Shown here in pieces: positions 10,319-16,677 of a DNA stretch of 17,530 nt (positions are counted from its first letter, which is position 1; each line of letters opens with the position of its first letter). The DNA comes from Tritrichomonas foetus. Lineage: Eukaryota > Parabasalia > Tritrichomonadida > Tritrichomonadidae. The stretch spans positions 9,826 to 27,355 of the forward strand of contig MLAK01000711.1 of assembly GCA_001839685.1 (NCBI GenBank), read 5' to 3'. The notes beneath the pieces are model-generated. The model was not told where the DNA came from. It did not search any database and was given only the letters and a program-made list of their open reading frames with translations. Position numbers and translations under genes: made by a program.

Positions 10319-10578
10319 TTTGTCTTTTTATCGTTAGATTGTTGTATTAATTAAAGAAAAATATTATATGATATATCCATCATATCATTCCGTTTTTTTT
10401 ATTATTGGTATCATGACAATGTTTTTGTTAATAAAGCTTTCATATTATTTGTCATGTGTATCTTAAATTGAGTTCTAAAACCTCTAGAGTTCATAATGAA
10501 GTTTAATGTAGAAAGTAAAAATCAAGATAAAAACAATAAATGGTATCTCTTTATTTACTATAGTTTATATATCTCAAA
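10319..10578. other. Convergent 3' intergenic region (HECT / Hsp70) with hairpin
   Basis: 260 bp between two converging genes; no ORF of note. On the + strand TAAA occurs at 10352-10355, followed by a perfect 7-bp stem ATGATAT/ATATCAT (10368-10374 and 10382-10388, 7-nt loop). On the minus strand TAAA occurs at 10564-10567 and 10554-10557, just past the Hsp70 stop. These may mark the two 3' ends. Confidence 0.5.
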
Positions 10579-12270
10579 TTATTCTGGTTTAATTCCAAGA
10601 CTCTTAGCAATTTCATTGATGGTATTCAACAAATCCTTCAATTCTTCATTGCTTTTATTTCTTAATTGACCACTTTCATGTAATTCTTTTGCTTCTTTGT
10701 AGTTCTTTAAGAAATCATTTGTCAATTCAACAAATATTTCATTTTGTCCATTTATTTGAAGATCAATCGAATCCAAGAGTAAAGCAATTTTCCCTAAAAG
10801 ATTACTTTTCTCAAACCTGATAGAATCAGCATCTTGGTAATTACTTATAAATCGAACAGATTCGTTCAAATGTGCAATATTCGCAAAATATGGCTCGAAG
10901 TCAATTGGTTGACAATCCAGTCCGGAACACCATTCAATTTTCCTTATTGCAGGATATGGATTATTCATTGTAAATCGACCAAGTCCTTTTGAATCTTTAT
11001 CAAAATGCAAGTTCGTTAAATTTTTTAATCGATACTGGGCCATAATTGGTGATGAACCTTCTGGGATGTCTTTTGGATCAGCAGTAATTGTGACAATTTG
11101 ACATGCTTCTGTACCAATTTCCATAATTTCAGAATTGCATCTCATTTCATCTTTCACGCAATAAATACTTGTATCACCGCATGTAACATTCATCGATACA
11201 AATGGAACTTGTGTAACAATTCCAGGTGGATAAGGTGAGAGTCCATAAGACACAGAAGTTGCATACACAGAACCATAGGAAATAGCTTCTGTTGGATTCA
11301 AATCATGTTTGACTAATTGAATGTTTGTAACCTTTTTAACAATTTCCGAAAACAGTGGCTTTTGTGAGAGGAATCCAAGCATTTGAACTTCATCAAAAGA
11401 TGGTGATTCATTTAAAGTTTTGAAAATTGATTTTGATTTATTATAGCAATCAAAAATAACTCGTTCAATAATATCAATTTGTGGCTTTATAATTTCTCTC
11501 AGTTCTTCGCTTGTCATTAAATTGAGGATTTTTTCAGCTTTTTTCAAACTCACATTCTTTGCTTGTGCCACCAATTTTGTCATAAAATGTCCACCAGCTT
11601 TTTCAGAGTAAGTAACAGTTGTTTGTAAAACGTCTGTTTTGTCATCAACCCATTTAAATGCTAAGCCATAGCACTCGACTTTAGTAGCACCGATGTCGAC
11701 AAATAATACTTTGTATGCTTCATTTTTGAAAAATCCTGATCTTGTTGATGAAAAAAGTGCAGCAACTGCAGTTGCATCAGTCATCATATTTATTAATGGA
11801 AAATTAATCATCTGGCACGCTTGCACGACTGCAACGCGTTGGGGGTTAGTCCAATAAGCTGGAACCGCAATGGCCACACCAACTGAAATTTCACTGGATC
11901 GCAATAAATTATATAAATATAATGCTAATGTTTGCTTTGGATCTGCTATACAACCGTTGGTGTAATTTTCACGTGAAACCGCAAACGGAAGGAATCGATA
12001 TCCTAATGATTCGTTTTTAATCAGTAACTTTAATGCTTGTTGGCCAATCGTCAATTCGATGTCATTGAAATCGTCTTTGGAAAAAGGTGGAGCTTTTTCT
12101 GTTGGTTTAAATGCAGCGGCGCTTGGAATTGTCGATTTCATTCCGTTAACATGGAAAGGCTTGGGGAAACCGGACAGAGTTGCTTCTGCGAGTTTTAAAT
12201 ACTGGGATCCGAGATCGATACCGATAATGCTTGCCGAGAAAATAAAAGAGATGAATGAGAAAAAGAACAT
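10579..12270 (-). CDS. Lumenal Hsp70-family protein, short Grp170/Lhs1-like (563 aa)
   Basis: Residues 1-13 form a Phe-rich hydrophobic signal peptide, followed by the Hsp70 phosphate-1 motif GIDLGSQ (17-23). DLGS in place of DLGTT is typical of the ER Grp170/HYOU1/Lhs1 branch. The nucleotide-binding domain continues with VPAYW (136-140), TDATAVA (164-170, equivalent to NEPTAAA) and phosphate-2 VDIGATKVE (191-199). The adenosine motif GGxxRxP is degenerate (LGFLSQKP), and ISYGSVYAT closes the domain. A beta substrate-binding part and a short helical tail follow. Known Grp170 proteins are about 850-1000 residues, so this one is much shorter. The C terminus (GIKPE) is not a KDEL/HDEL-type tail. 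The inferred role is chaperone or nucleotide-exchange factor for the ER BiP homologue; retention in the ER is uncertain. The ATG lies 14 nt downstream of an Inr. Confidence 0.85.
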   Translation of the reverse strand: MFFFSFISFIFSASIIGIDLGSQYLKLAEATLSGFPKPFHVNGMKSTIPSAAAFKPTEKAPPFSKDDFNDIELTIGQQALKLLIKNESLGYRFLPFAVSRENYTNGCIADPKQTLALYLYNLLRSSEISVGVAIAVPAYWTNPQRVAVVQACQMINFPLINMMTDATAVAALFSSTRSGFFKNEAYKVLFVDIGATKVECYGLAFKWVDDKTDVLQTTVTYSEKAGGHFMTKLVAQAKNVSLKKAEKILNLMTSEELREIIKPQIDIIERVIFDCYNKSKSIFKTLNESPSFDEVQMLGFLSQKPLFSEIVKKVTNIQLVKHDLNPTEAISYGSVYATSVSYGLSPYPPGIVTQVPFVSMNVTCGDTSIYCVKDEMRCNSEIMEIGTEACQIVTITADPKDIPEGSSPIMAQYRLKNLTNLHFDKDSKGLGRFTMNNPYPAIRKIEWCSGLDCQPIDFEPYFANIAHLNESVRFISNYQDADSIRFEKSNLLGKIALLLDSIDLQINGQNEIFVELTNDFLKNYKEAKELHESGQLRNKSNEELKDLLNTINEIAKSLGIKPE

Positions 12271-12281
12271 CGATCAAATAA

Positions 12282-12291
12282 TATGATATGA
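12282..12291 (-). promoter_or_regulatory. Tandem Inr-like TCATA elements for the Hsp70 gene
   Basis: Read on the minus strand, TCATATCATA contains two TCAY(T/A) matches. The proximal one puts +1 at 12284, 14 nt before the ATG, which suits trichomonad short 5' UTRs. The distal copy overlaps a perfect 12-bp palindrome, ATATGATCATAT, at 12286-12297. Confidence 0.6.
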
Positions 12292-12441
12292 TCATATAAT
12301 CATTCAATTTTTTTCACAATAAATTTAATGTTAATTGAGCAAATATTTATTTAATTCTTCAATAGAGAAACGATAGGATGATAAATATAAAAAACATTGT
12401 TTGTCTTGCAGAACGAAAGTAAACTTCGATTAAAAACAACA

Positions 12442-12459
12442 ATACTTCAATTGAAGTAT
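12442..12459. repeat. Perfect 18-bp palindrome ATACTTCAATTGAAGTAT
   Basis: All nine base pairs match with no spacer, and the symmetry ends exactly at these limits. It lies in the 247-bp gap between the UBA gene's 3' end and the Hsp70 start, about 170 bp upstream of the Hsp70 ATG. It could be a binding site for a dimeric factor. Its TTC/GAA halves are spaced by 4 bp, not the 2 bp of a canonical heat-shock element. Confidence 0.75.
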
Positions 12460-12516
12460 AAATGAATATAACTTAAAATCATTTTTATTATAAACAACAA
12501 CACACAAAATTAAAAT

Positions 12517-12520
12517 TTTA
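12517..12520 (-). terminator. Putative TAAA poly(A) signal overlapping UBA-protein stop
   Basis: On the minus strand the stop TAA is followed by A, giving TAAA. This is the trichomonad arrangement in which the poly(A) signal overlaps the stop codon. Confidence 0.45.
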
Positions 12521-13072
12521 AATTTTTTTCTTTGATGAAGTTCTTGATGACCTTTTTGATGATGAAGGATTCAAATCGTTTGATTGGACAGAATCAATAG
12601 GTTGATCTCTTTTCATCCTAGATTTTATCAAACAGGCCATTGCTTTTGGTAAATCATTATTTTCTGCCTGCAATGCATTCTGAATTGTTATGTCATTTTC
12701 GGGAAAATTCATTTCCTTAAATTCTGCTAAATAATCTCTTTGAATTTCCTTTTTAGCACTTTCTTCTTTAACAATTTCTTCTGGCTGTAATAATTTGCCA
12801 TCAATAATTAACTCTATTTCACATTTTGATTTCCGATTGTGATTATTCGCAAGATTCCCTTCATTAGCAGAAGAATTCTCATCAGGATTATTTTTAAATA
12901 AATCCAAGATATCCACATTGTCAGATATAGCTTCATCATTTCGAGATATAAATATGGGATCAATAAACGAATATTTTTTTTTTAAAATGTCTTTCACATC
13001 ATGTATCGTCTCTTGCTCAAAACATTCTATATAATATATGGTATCATAATGCTTCAACTTTAGTTTTCTCAT
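12518..13072 (-). CDS. Small ubiquitin-like/UBA-domain protein (184 aa)
   Basis: Residues 1-60 look like a beta-grasp ubiquitin-like segment: beta strand KLKLKH, second strand TIYYIECF, helix HDVKDILKKKY, then DNVDILDLF. After a linker, residues ~113-150 resemble a UBA three-helix domain, with MNFPEND in place of the usual MGFP loop and LQAENNDLPKAMACLI as helices two and three. The tail (170-184) is Ser/Lys/Arg-rich and ends KKKI. This is the domain order of Rad23/ubiquilin-type shuttles, so ubiquitin binding is the inferred role. The ubiquitin-like match is weak and the UBA match moderate. The start at 13072 is the first ATG; an upstream TTG at 13081 is in frame but overlaps the Inr and is not a plausible start. 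It diverges from the Vps26 gene. Confidence 0.7.
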   Translation of the reverse strand: MRKLKLKHYDTIYYIECFEQETIHDVKDILKKKYSFIDPIFISRNDEAISDNVDILDLFKNNPDENSSANEGNLANNHNRKSKCEIELIIDGKLLQPEEIVKEESAKKEIQRDYLAEFKEMNFPENDITIQNALQAENNDLPKAMACLIKSRMKRDQPIDSVQSNDLNPSSSKRSSRTSSKKKI

Positions 13073-13080
13073 TAAAATCA

Positions 13081-13085
13081 AATGA
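13081..13085 (-). promoter_or_regulatory. Inr TCATT for the UBA-domain gene
   Basis: Minus-strand TCATT places +1 at 13083, 11 nt before the ATG at 13072. It fits TCA(+1)Y(T/A) and decides the start codon. Confidence 0.6.
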
Positions 13086-13106
13086 AATACGCCCTAACTA
13101 TTTTTT

Positions 13107-13124
13107 ATGTCACGTGAATGACAT
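13107..13124. promoter_or_regulatory. Inverted repeat ATGTCA/TGACAT with embedded CACGTG
   Basis: Arms at 13107-13112 and 13119-13124 are perfect, with a 6-nt spacer. The palindromic E-box core CACGTG (13111-13116) overlaps the left arm. A third ATGTCA occurs at 13173-13178. All lie in the 186-bp divergent promoter of the UBA and Vps26 genes, so they may serve both. The function is inferred. Confidence 0.45.
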
Positions 13125-13233
13125 ATGTACTTTTTGAATAGTTAATTTATAACATTTTTTTTCCTCAAAAATATGTCATTGCTTTTCTCAATTATGCAAA
13201 AAATTATCGATTATTCTTTGAATTTTTGAATTG

Positions 13234-13238
13234 TCATT
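13234..13238 (+). promoter_or_regulatory. Inr TCATT for the Vps26 gene
   Basis: TCATT with +1 at 13236 lies 23 nt before the ATG at 13259, close to the usual trichomonad spacing. Confidence 0.6.
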
Positions 13239-13258
13239 GAATAAAGAATTCTATTGAC

Positions 13259-14137
13259 ATGTCGAGCAAGGGAAGCCCACTTAAATTCCAGCTTGTGATA
13301 ACTCCAGTGCAGCCACAACCATGCAAGGGAATTATTCAGACAGGCGAAAAGTTCAATCTCGATTTGAAAATCATTTCTAACAAAGGAAGTTTCAATCATC
13401 GTGGAATTGAGTTTGAATTTGCAACAGAATTCACGCCAAAAAGTGGAAAAACATTAAAATATTGTTCAAATACTTTAAGAATCGCTGAGGCAGGCACAAT
13501 TACAGGATCACAAGAATTTAATTTGCCTCAATGTGAAATTCCAGTCAACTGCCAAACATACGTTGGTGAATCATTCTCTCTTCGCCATTGGGTCAGAATC
13601 ACAGTCAAGAAGCTTATCGGCTCAGTTGATTACGAAAAAGAAATCAGATCATACAATGTAATGCATCCATCAAAGAAGTTCGATCCAATATGCGTTCGTG
13701 TTGCTGTCTCAGATGCAATTCGTATTGATTTAATCATCAGCCGTCGTCAATTTGAAGTCGGCGATGTCATCACTGGCGCCGCACACTTCTTGTTGATCAA
13801 CCTCAAAGTTAAGTCGTTTACAATCACGTTCATGGCACAGGAATACACCGAGGCTAATGGAAGAACTATTAAAAATAAACATAAAATTGGAACATGGGAA
13901 ATTTCTGACGGGGCACCAGTCAAAGGTGAAATCATTCCTTTCCGCCTCTTCCTCGATCCCCTCAAGCTCGACCCATCATGCGCAAACCCACAAAAGGGTT
14001 ACAGCGTGACACACTTGCTCAGATTCACTGTGCTGACAATGTCAGATGAAAGATACTTTAAGGACCTTCAGATAAAGCTTAACAAATGGCCAGAACTTCC
14101 ATTTGTGTTCACAGATACACCACAAGAACAAGAATGA
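13259..14137 (+). CDS. VPS26: Vacuolar protein sorting protein 26 (retromer arrestin-fold subunit)
   Basis: Retromer subunit: with Vps35 and Vps29 it recycles membrane cargo from endosomes to the Golgi or plasma membrane, on the cytosolic face. The protein has 292 residues (human VPS26A has 327). It matches the family along its whole length: GIEFEF in the N-terminal arrestin lobe, SLRHWVRITV (107-116), FEVGDVITGAAHFLLI (165-180) opening the second lobe, the diagnostic DGAPVKGEIIPFRLFL (217-232), and SVTHLLRFTVL followed by ERYFKDLQIKLNKW (264-277). The C-terminal tail is short. SLR, DGAPV-GE and the RYF block favour true Vps26 over the Vps26C/DSCR3 paralogue. It uses many C-ending codons (ATC, GTC, CTC), unlike the AT-biased HECT gene, which may mean higher expression. 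TAAA follows the stop by two bases. Confidence 0.95.
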   Translation: MSSKGSPLKFQLVITPVQPQPCKGIIQTGEKFNLDLKIISNKGSFNHRGIEFEFATEFTPKSGKTLKYCSNTLRIAEAGTITGSQEFNLPQCEIPVNCQTYVGESFSLRHWVRITVKKLIGSVDYEKEIRSYNVMHPSKKFDPICVRVAVSDAIRIDLIISRRQFEVGDVITGAAHFLLINLKVKSFTITFMAQEYTEANGRTIKNKHKIGTWEISDGAPVKGEIIPFRLFLDPLKLDPSCANPQKGYSVTHLLRFTVLTMSDERYFKDLQIKLNKWPELPFVFTDTPQEQE

Positions 14138-14138
14138 G

Positions 14139-14142
14139 TAAA
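14139..14142 (+). terminator. Putative TAAA poly(A) signal of the Vps26 gene
   Basis: TAAA begins two bases after the TGA stop (14135-14137), the position expected for trichomonad polyadenylation. A T/C-rich tract follows from about 14168. Confidence 0.45.
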
Positions 14143-14409
14143 TTTTCGCAGTATGAGGAGCGAGTAATTTTTAATCTTTTCCTTTTTCTTTTCTTTTATT
14201 ATTATTTGTTTGTTTTCTTCATCTTTATTACTTCATTTGCTGGTTTATCTGTGTTTATAAGCTCAATCGAATGATTTGTAATAAAAATTATTTATTCAAA
14301 ATTTTTCTTTGTTATTTATGGAGAATATGGTGGATTTCCATCATTGTGTAGACTATTATTTTGCATAATTTACCCAGAATGAAGGAATAATGTAACATTT
14401 TTTGAACCT

Positions 14410-14463
14410 CACTTTTTGAGTTAATGTCTCTTTCAATTTTTGAAACCAGCCATTCAAAAAGTG
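14410..14463. repeat. Nested inverted repeat upstream of the 14527 gene
   Basis: Outer arms CACTTTTTGA (14410-14419) and TCAAAAAGTG (14454-14463) are perfect 10-mers. The 34-nt interval contains a second perfect hairpin, TTTCAA/TTGAAA (14431-14436 and 14440-14445, 3-nt loop). The structure sits about 50 bp before the putative transcription start at 14515. Confidence 0.7.
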
Positions 14464-14512
14464 CCCTCTTAACAAATTATTTTTTTCTGTGATTAATAAC
14501 AAATGAATATTT

Positions 14513-14517
14513 TCATT
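14513..14517 (+). promoter_or_regulatory. Inr TCATT deciding the start of the next gene
   Basis: TCATT puts +1 at 14515, 12 nt before the ATG at 14527. An in-frame ATG at 14503 would lie upstream of this start site and so is unlikely to be used. Confidence 0.55.
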
Positions 14518-14526
14518 ACAGATCAC

Positions 14527-15171
14527 ATGTCTGATAATTCAGATAACATGTCTGTCATTGATCATAACCTTCTTCGTTCGATGTATGATCATGGGACCGG
14601 GAAAAAATTAGATCATTCGACTCACCGTTCACCAAAAATTATCAATTATAAATCTGATCAAAAATTCGATTTTTTAAATTCGCGATATTTGAAGACCACT
14701 CCACTTAAATCGAGAAATGAAAATTCCTCAATTAATTCCAAAAACAAACCGTATACTTTGCCAAAAGCAAAAGATTATTATTCGAATGACCAATACCGTG
14801 ATAATTCATTAGAAAGAGAACAAAATTTTAACCCACATTCTACAACACAAATGACAAATTCTATTCGCAGAAAACGTTTTTCAGAAAGTAGCGATGATGA
14901 AAATGACAATTTTGATGTAAAAAGTGATTTCAAGAATATTGAAAGAAAGAGAGAATCTCAAAATAAACCCAAAAATTTGTATGAAAGCGTCTTTAAACCG
15001 ATAATTCAGGAGATGTGCGATTTAATAGGTGTTTCATTTGAAGAAATTGATGAAAGTAGTAACAAAAGCGATTCTGATAAATTTAATCATCATAATTATC
15101 ATAAAGATGATCAGAGAAAAAATGTGAAAAAGATAGCTAATTCTATGTTGGAATTAATTGAATCTTCATAA
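14527..15171 (+). CDS. Hypothetical low-complexity protein, 214 aa; possible 5' remnant of a longer gene
   Basis: No family recognised. The protein is hydrophilic and rich in Ser, Asn, Asp, Lys and Arg. It carries a basic patch RRKRF directly followed by SESSDDEND, a combination of possible nuclear-localisation and casein-kinase-2-like sites. The only hydrophobic, folded-looking part is near the C terminus (YESVFKPIIQEMCDLIGVSFEEI). The start is set by the Inr 12 nt upstream; a start at 14503 would add eight residues. The stop TAA is followed by A, giving a TAAA poly(A) signal, so the gene may be complete. However, coding-like fragments in shifted frames begin nine bases after the stop and continue for 1.5 kb, so it may instead be the truncated 5' end of the decayed FYR-domain gene. 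Confidence 0.6.
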   Translation: MSDNSDNMSVIDHNLLRSMYDHGTGKKLDHSTHRSPKIINYKSDQKFDFLNSRYLKTTPLKSRNENSSINSKNKPYTLPKAKDYYSNDQYRDNSLEREQNFNPHSTTQMTNSIRRKRFSESSDDENDNFDVKSDFKNIERKRESQNKPKNLYESVFKPIIQEMCDLIGVSFEEIDESSNKSDSDKFNHHNYHKDDQRKNVKKIANSMLELIESS

Positions 15172-15172
15172 A
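15169..15172 (+). terminator. Putative TAAA poly(A) signal overlapping stop
   Basis: The stop TAA (15169-15171) plus the next A form TAAA. Confidence 0.4.
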
Positions 15173-15233
15173 ATTATAATTGTTGTTGAATTTAATTATG
15201 ATTCATGAGTTTAAATTTAATATACCTTCCGAG

Positions 15234-15292
15234 GAATCAGTTTATTCACATTCCTACTTTCCTCAATTAAATCGAATCTGTTTATTCGCATT
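15234..15292 (+). repeat. 19-bp direct repeat, 40-bp offset
   Basis: 15234-15252 and 15274-15292 match at 17 of 19 positions. Both read ESVYSH, but in different frames because the offset (40 bp) is not a multiple of three. It looks like a small duplication inside the decayed gene. Confidence 0.65.
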
Positions 15293-15805
15293 TATTTGAC
15301 ACCTTCATTTTCGAATTTATTGACTCTCTTGGAAATGAATTTTTGAAACTCTTATGAAGGATCAATGATCATTTTCGGAATTAGAATATGACTCAAATTC
15401 TTAAAAATTTGAAAAGCGTCAAAATGCAGAAATTTGATCATCTTAATGATTTCATCAATTTCAATAATATCAGTAATAATACTGATTTATGTGAAGACTT
15501 TATCGATCAATCCAATTTTTTTTTTGATATGAACAGACTCAGTGAAGAATTGGAAAGTTCAAAAGATAATACACTATTCAAAAATTTTTGAAGTTGCATG
15601 AAGATTTTTCGCAAATGGTTGAATATTTAGAAAGAAAATCAAATAAAACTAATGAAAATGAAACAGATATTGAAGACAATCAAATTATTGAAAAAATGAT
15701 CCAACGAAATTTGGATCAAATTTTCCTGAAATGTCCAAATTGGTAAAAAAACTCAGTTTTAGCCAACTTGATAGTATTTTGTCTTATTCGTTTGACACAT
15801 CAAAA

Positions 15806-15911
15806 AATGATAAAAAGGAAAGAATGGCTAAAAGGAAAGAATGATTAAAAGGAAAGAATGTTTAAAAGGAAAGAATGGCTAAAAGGAAAGAATGATAAAA
15901 AGGAAAGAATA
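15806..15911 (+). repeat. 17-bp tandem repeat, five full units plus partial ends
   Basis: The unit GGAAAGAATGNNTAAAA recurs with GG at 15817, 15834, 15851, 15868, 15885 and 15902, exactly 17 bp apart. The variable bases are GCT, ATT, TTT, GCT, ATA in order, so units 1 and 4 are identical and units 2 and 5 nearly so, hinting at a 51-bp higher-order step. A partial copy precedes it (15806-15816) and a degenerate one ends it. Because 17 is not a multiple of three, the array changes reading frame at every unit. Confidence 0.92.
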
Positions 15912-16677
15912 ATTGAATATTCATTGATTTTTTAAATTATAAAATTTTTTATTTATCAACAACATATGATTTAAAGACAAATTCAATGAAAAGAAAACAT
16001 ATAGTCGATATAAAATAGTCGAGATTCCATTAAAAGAAATAGAATGCGAAATAATTGAAATAAAACAAACCAGTAAAAGTTGACATGATAATACTTTTGA
16101 AATTTTGTTTATATTGACCCTCTCTCTTCGGATGAGAATGTATATTCATTAGGTGTTTTTCAATCTATGATGAAATGTCAAACAATAATCCATATTTATG
16201 TCCAGTTCATGTATGGGCAACAGACTTTTCTCCAGAAGAATTTTGGTATGATAATCAAGAAAGATCATGAATTCAAGTTGAAATTATCAAAGGAAAGATA
16301 TTCACAAATTGGATGAAAGTACGAGCATTAAAATTCACCAAAATTCATGTATTTGAACTGATTGATTTTATTCGCAATCAGACCACGATATTGAAGAATC
16401 AACTTTTTCTTTTGCCTTCATCATGTCGTCTTGTTCAAACTCAACCAAATGCCAAAAACATTAACTGCTTACAAGTGAAATCACATGATTTTTTTGGCTT
16501 TTTTATCCCAGATTGAGTTCACTCAATATTCGGACGTACATGATAACCAAAAATAAAATTCACCAGACAATGTTGTCAAAACTAAAAAGATTGTCAAATT
16601 TTAATGATGAATGAATAACCCTTATCATCCAGAAATAGATGAAAATCAGACACCACACATCCAAAAATATGTATAAA

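Larger units (their letters stand above)
14138..14512. other. Intergenic region with pyrimidine-rich tract
   Basis: No credible gene. From about 14168 to 14255 the + strand is strongly T-rich with scattered C, just downstream of Vps26, consistent with 3' UTR/termination sequence. An open frame running from Vps26 into this tract encodes only Phe/Tyr/Leu repeats and is taken as a by-product of the T-rich bias. A nested inverted repeat lies at 14410-14463. Confidence 0.5.
15180..16677 (+). pseudogene. Decayed gene with FYRN/FYRC-like domain fragments
   Basis: Coding-like pieces follow one another on the + strand in changing frames. Examples: 15388-15591 (frame 1), 15588-15746 (frame 3), 15725-15844 (frame 2), then after a tandem repeat 15970-16083 (frame 1), 16110-16180 (frame 3) and 16181-16516 (frame 2, one internal TGA at 16268). 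The shifts are repeatedly in the sense of one lost base, several near T runs. The last pieces resemble FYRN (IPLKEIE, then VYSLGVFQSM at 16140) and FYRC (NPYLCPV at 16184, TNWMKV at 16304, HDFFGFFIPD at 16484-16513). TBRG1 and MLL proteins carry this pair; the FFGF block recalls TBRG1. The source was probably a chromatin protein. A final fragment ends at a TAA at 16664-16666, and the 16677 limit is approximate. The identification rests on short motifs. Confidence 0.6.

Noticed and set aside
12059..12286. 75-codon plus-strand ORF
   Set aside because: It lies antisense to the signal peptide and first domain of the Hsp70 gene, has no recognisable motif, and reflects the codon use of the real gene.
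12442..12459. Heat-shock element
   Set aside because: The TTC and GAA halves are 4 bp apart and the third unit of an nGAAn array is absent.
14086..14274. 62-codon ORF across the Vps26 3' end
   Set aside because: It starts inside Vps26 in another frame and then reads a T-rich tract as Phe/Leu/Tyr repeats; no promoter.
14503..14526. Upstream in-frame ATG extending the 14527 gene by eight residues
   Set aside because: It precedes the Inr start site at 14515, so the mRNA would not contain it.
15806..15911. CRISPR-like array
   Set aside because: Units are directly adjacent 17-mers with no unique spacers, in a eukaryotic context. It is a simple tandem repeat.
16081..16516. TGA read as a sense codon, rescuing the decayed region
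   Set aside because: The PHD and Vps26 genes end at TGA, and frame changes are also needed here, so stop reassignment would not restore the gene.
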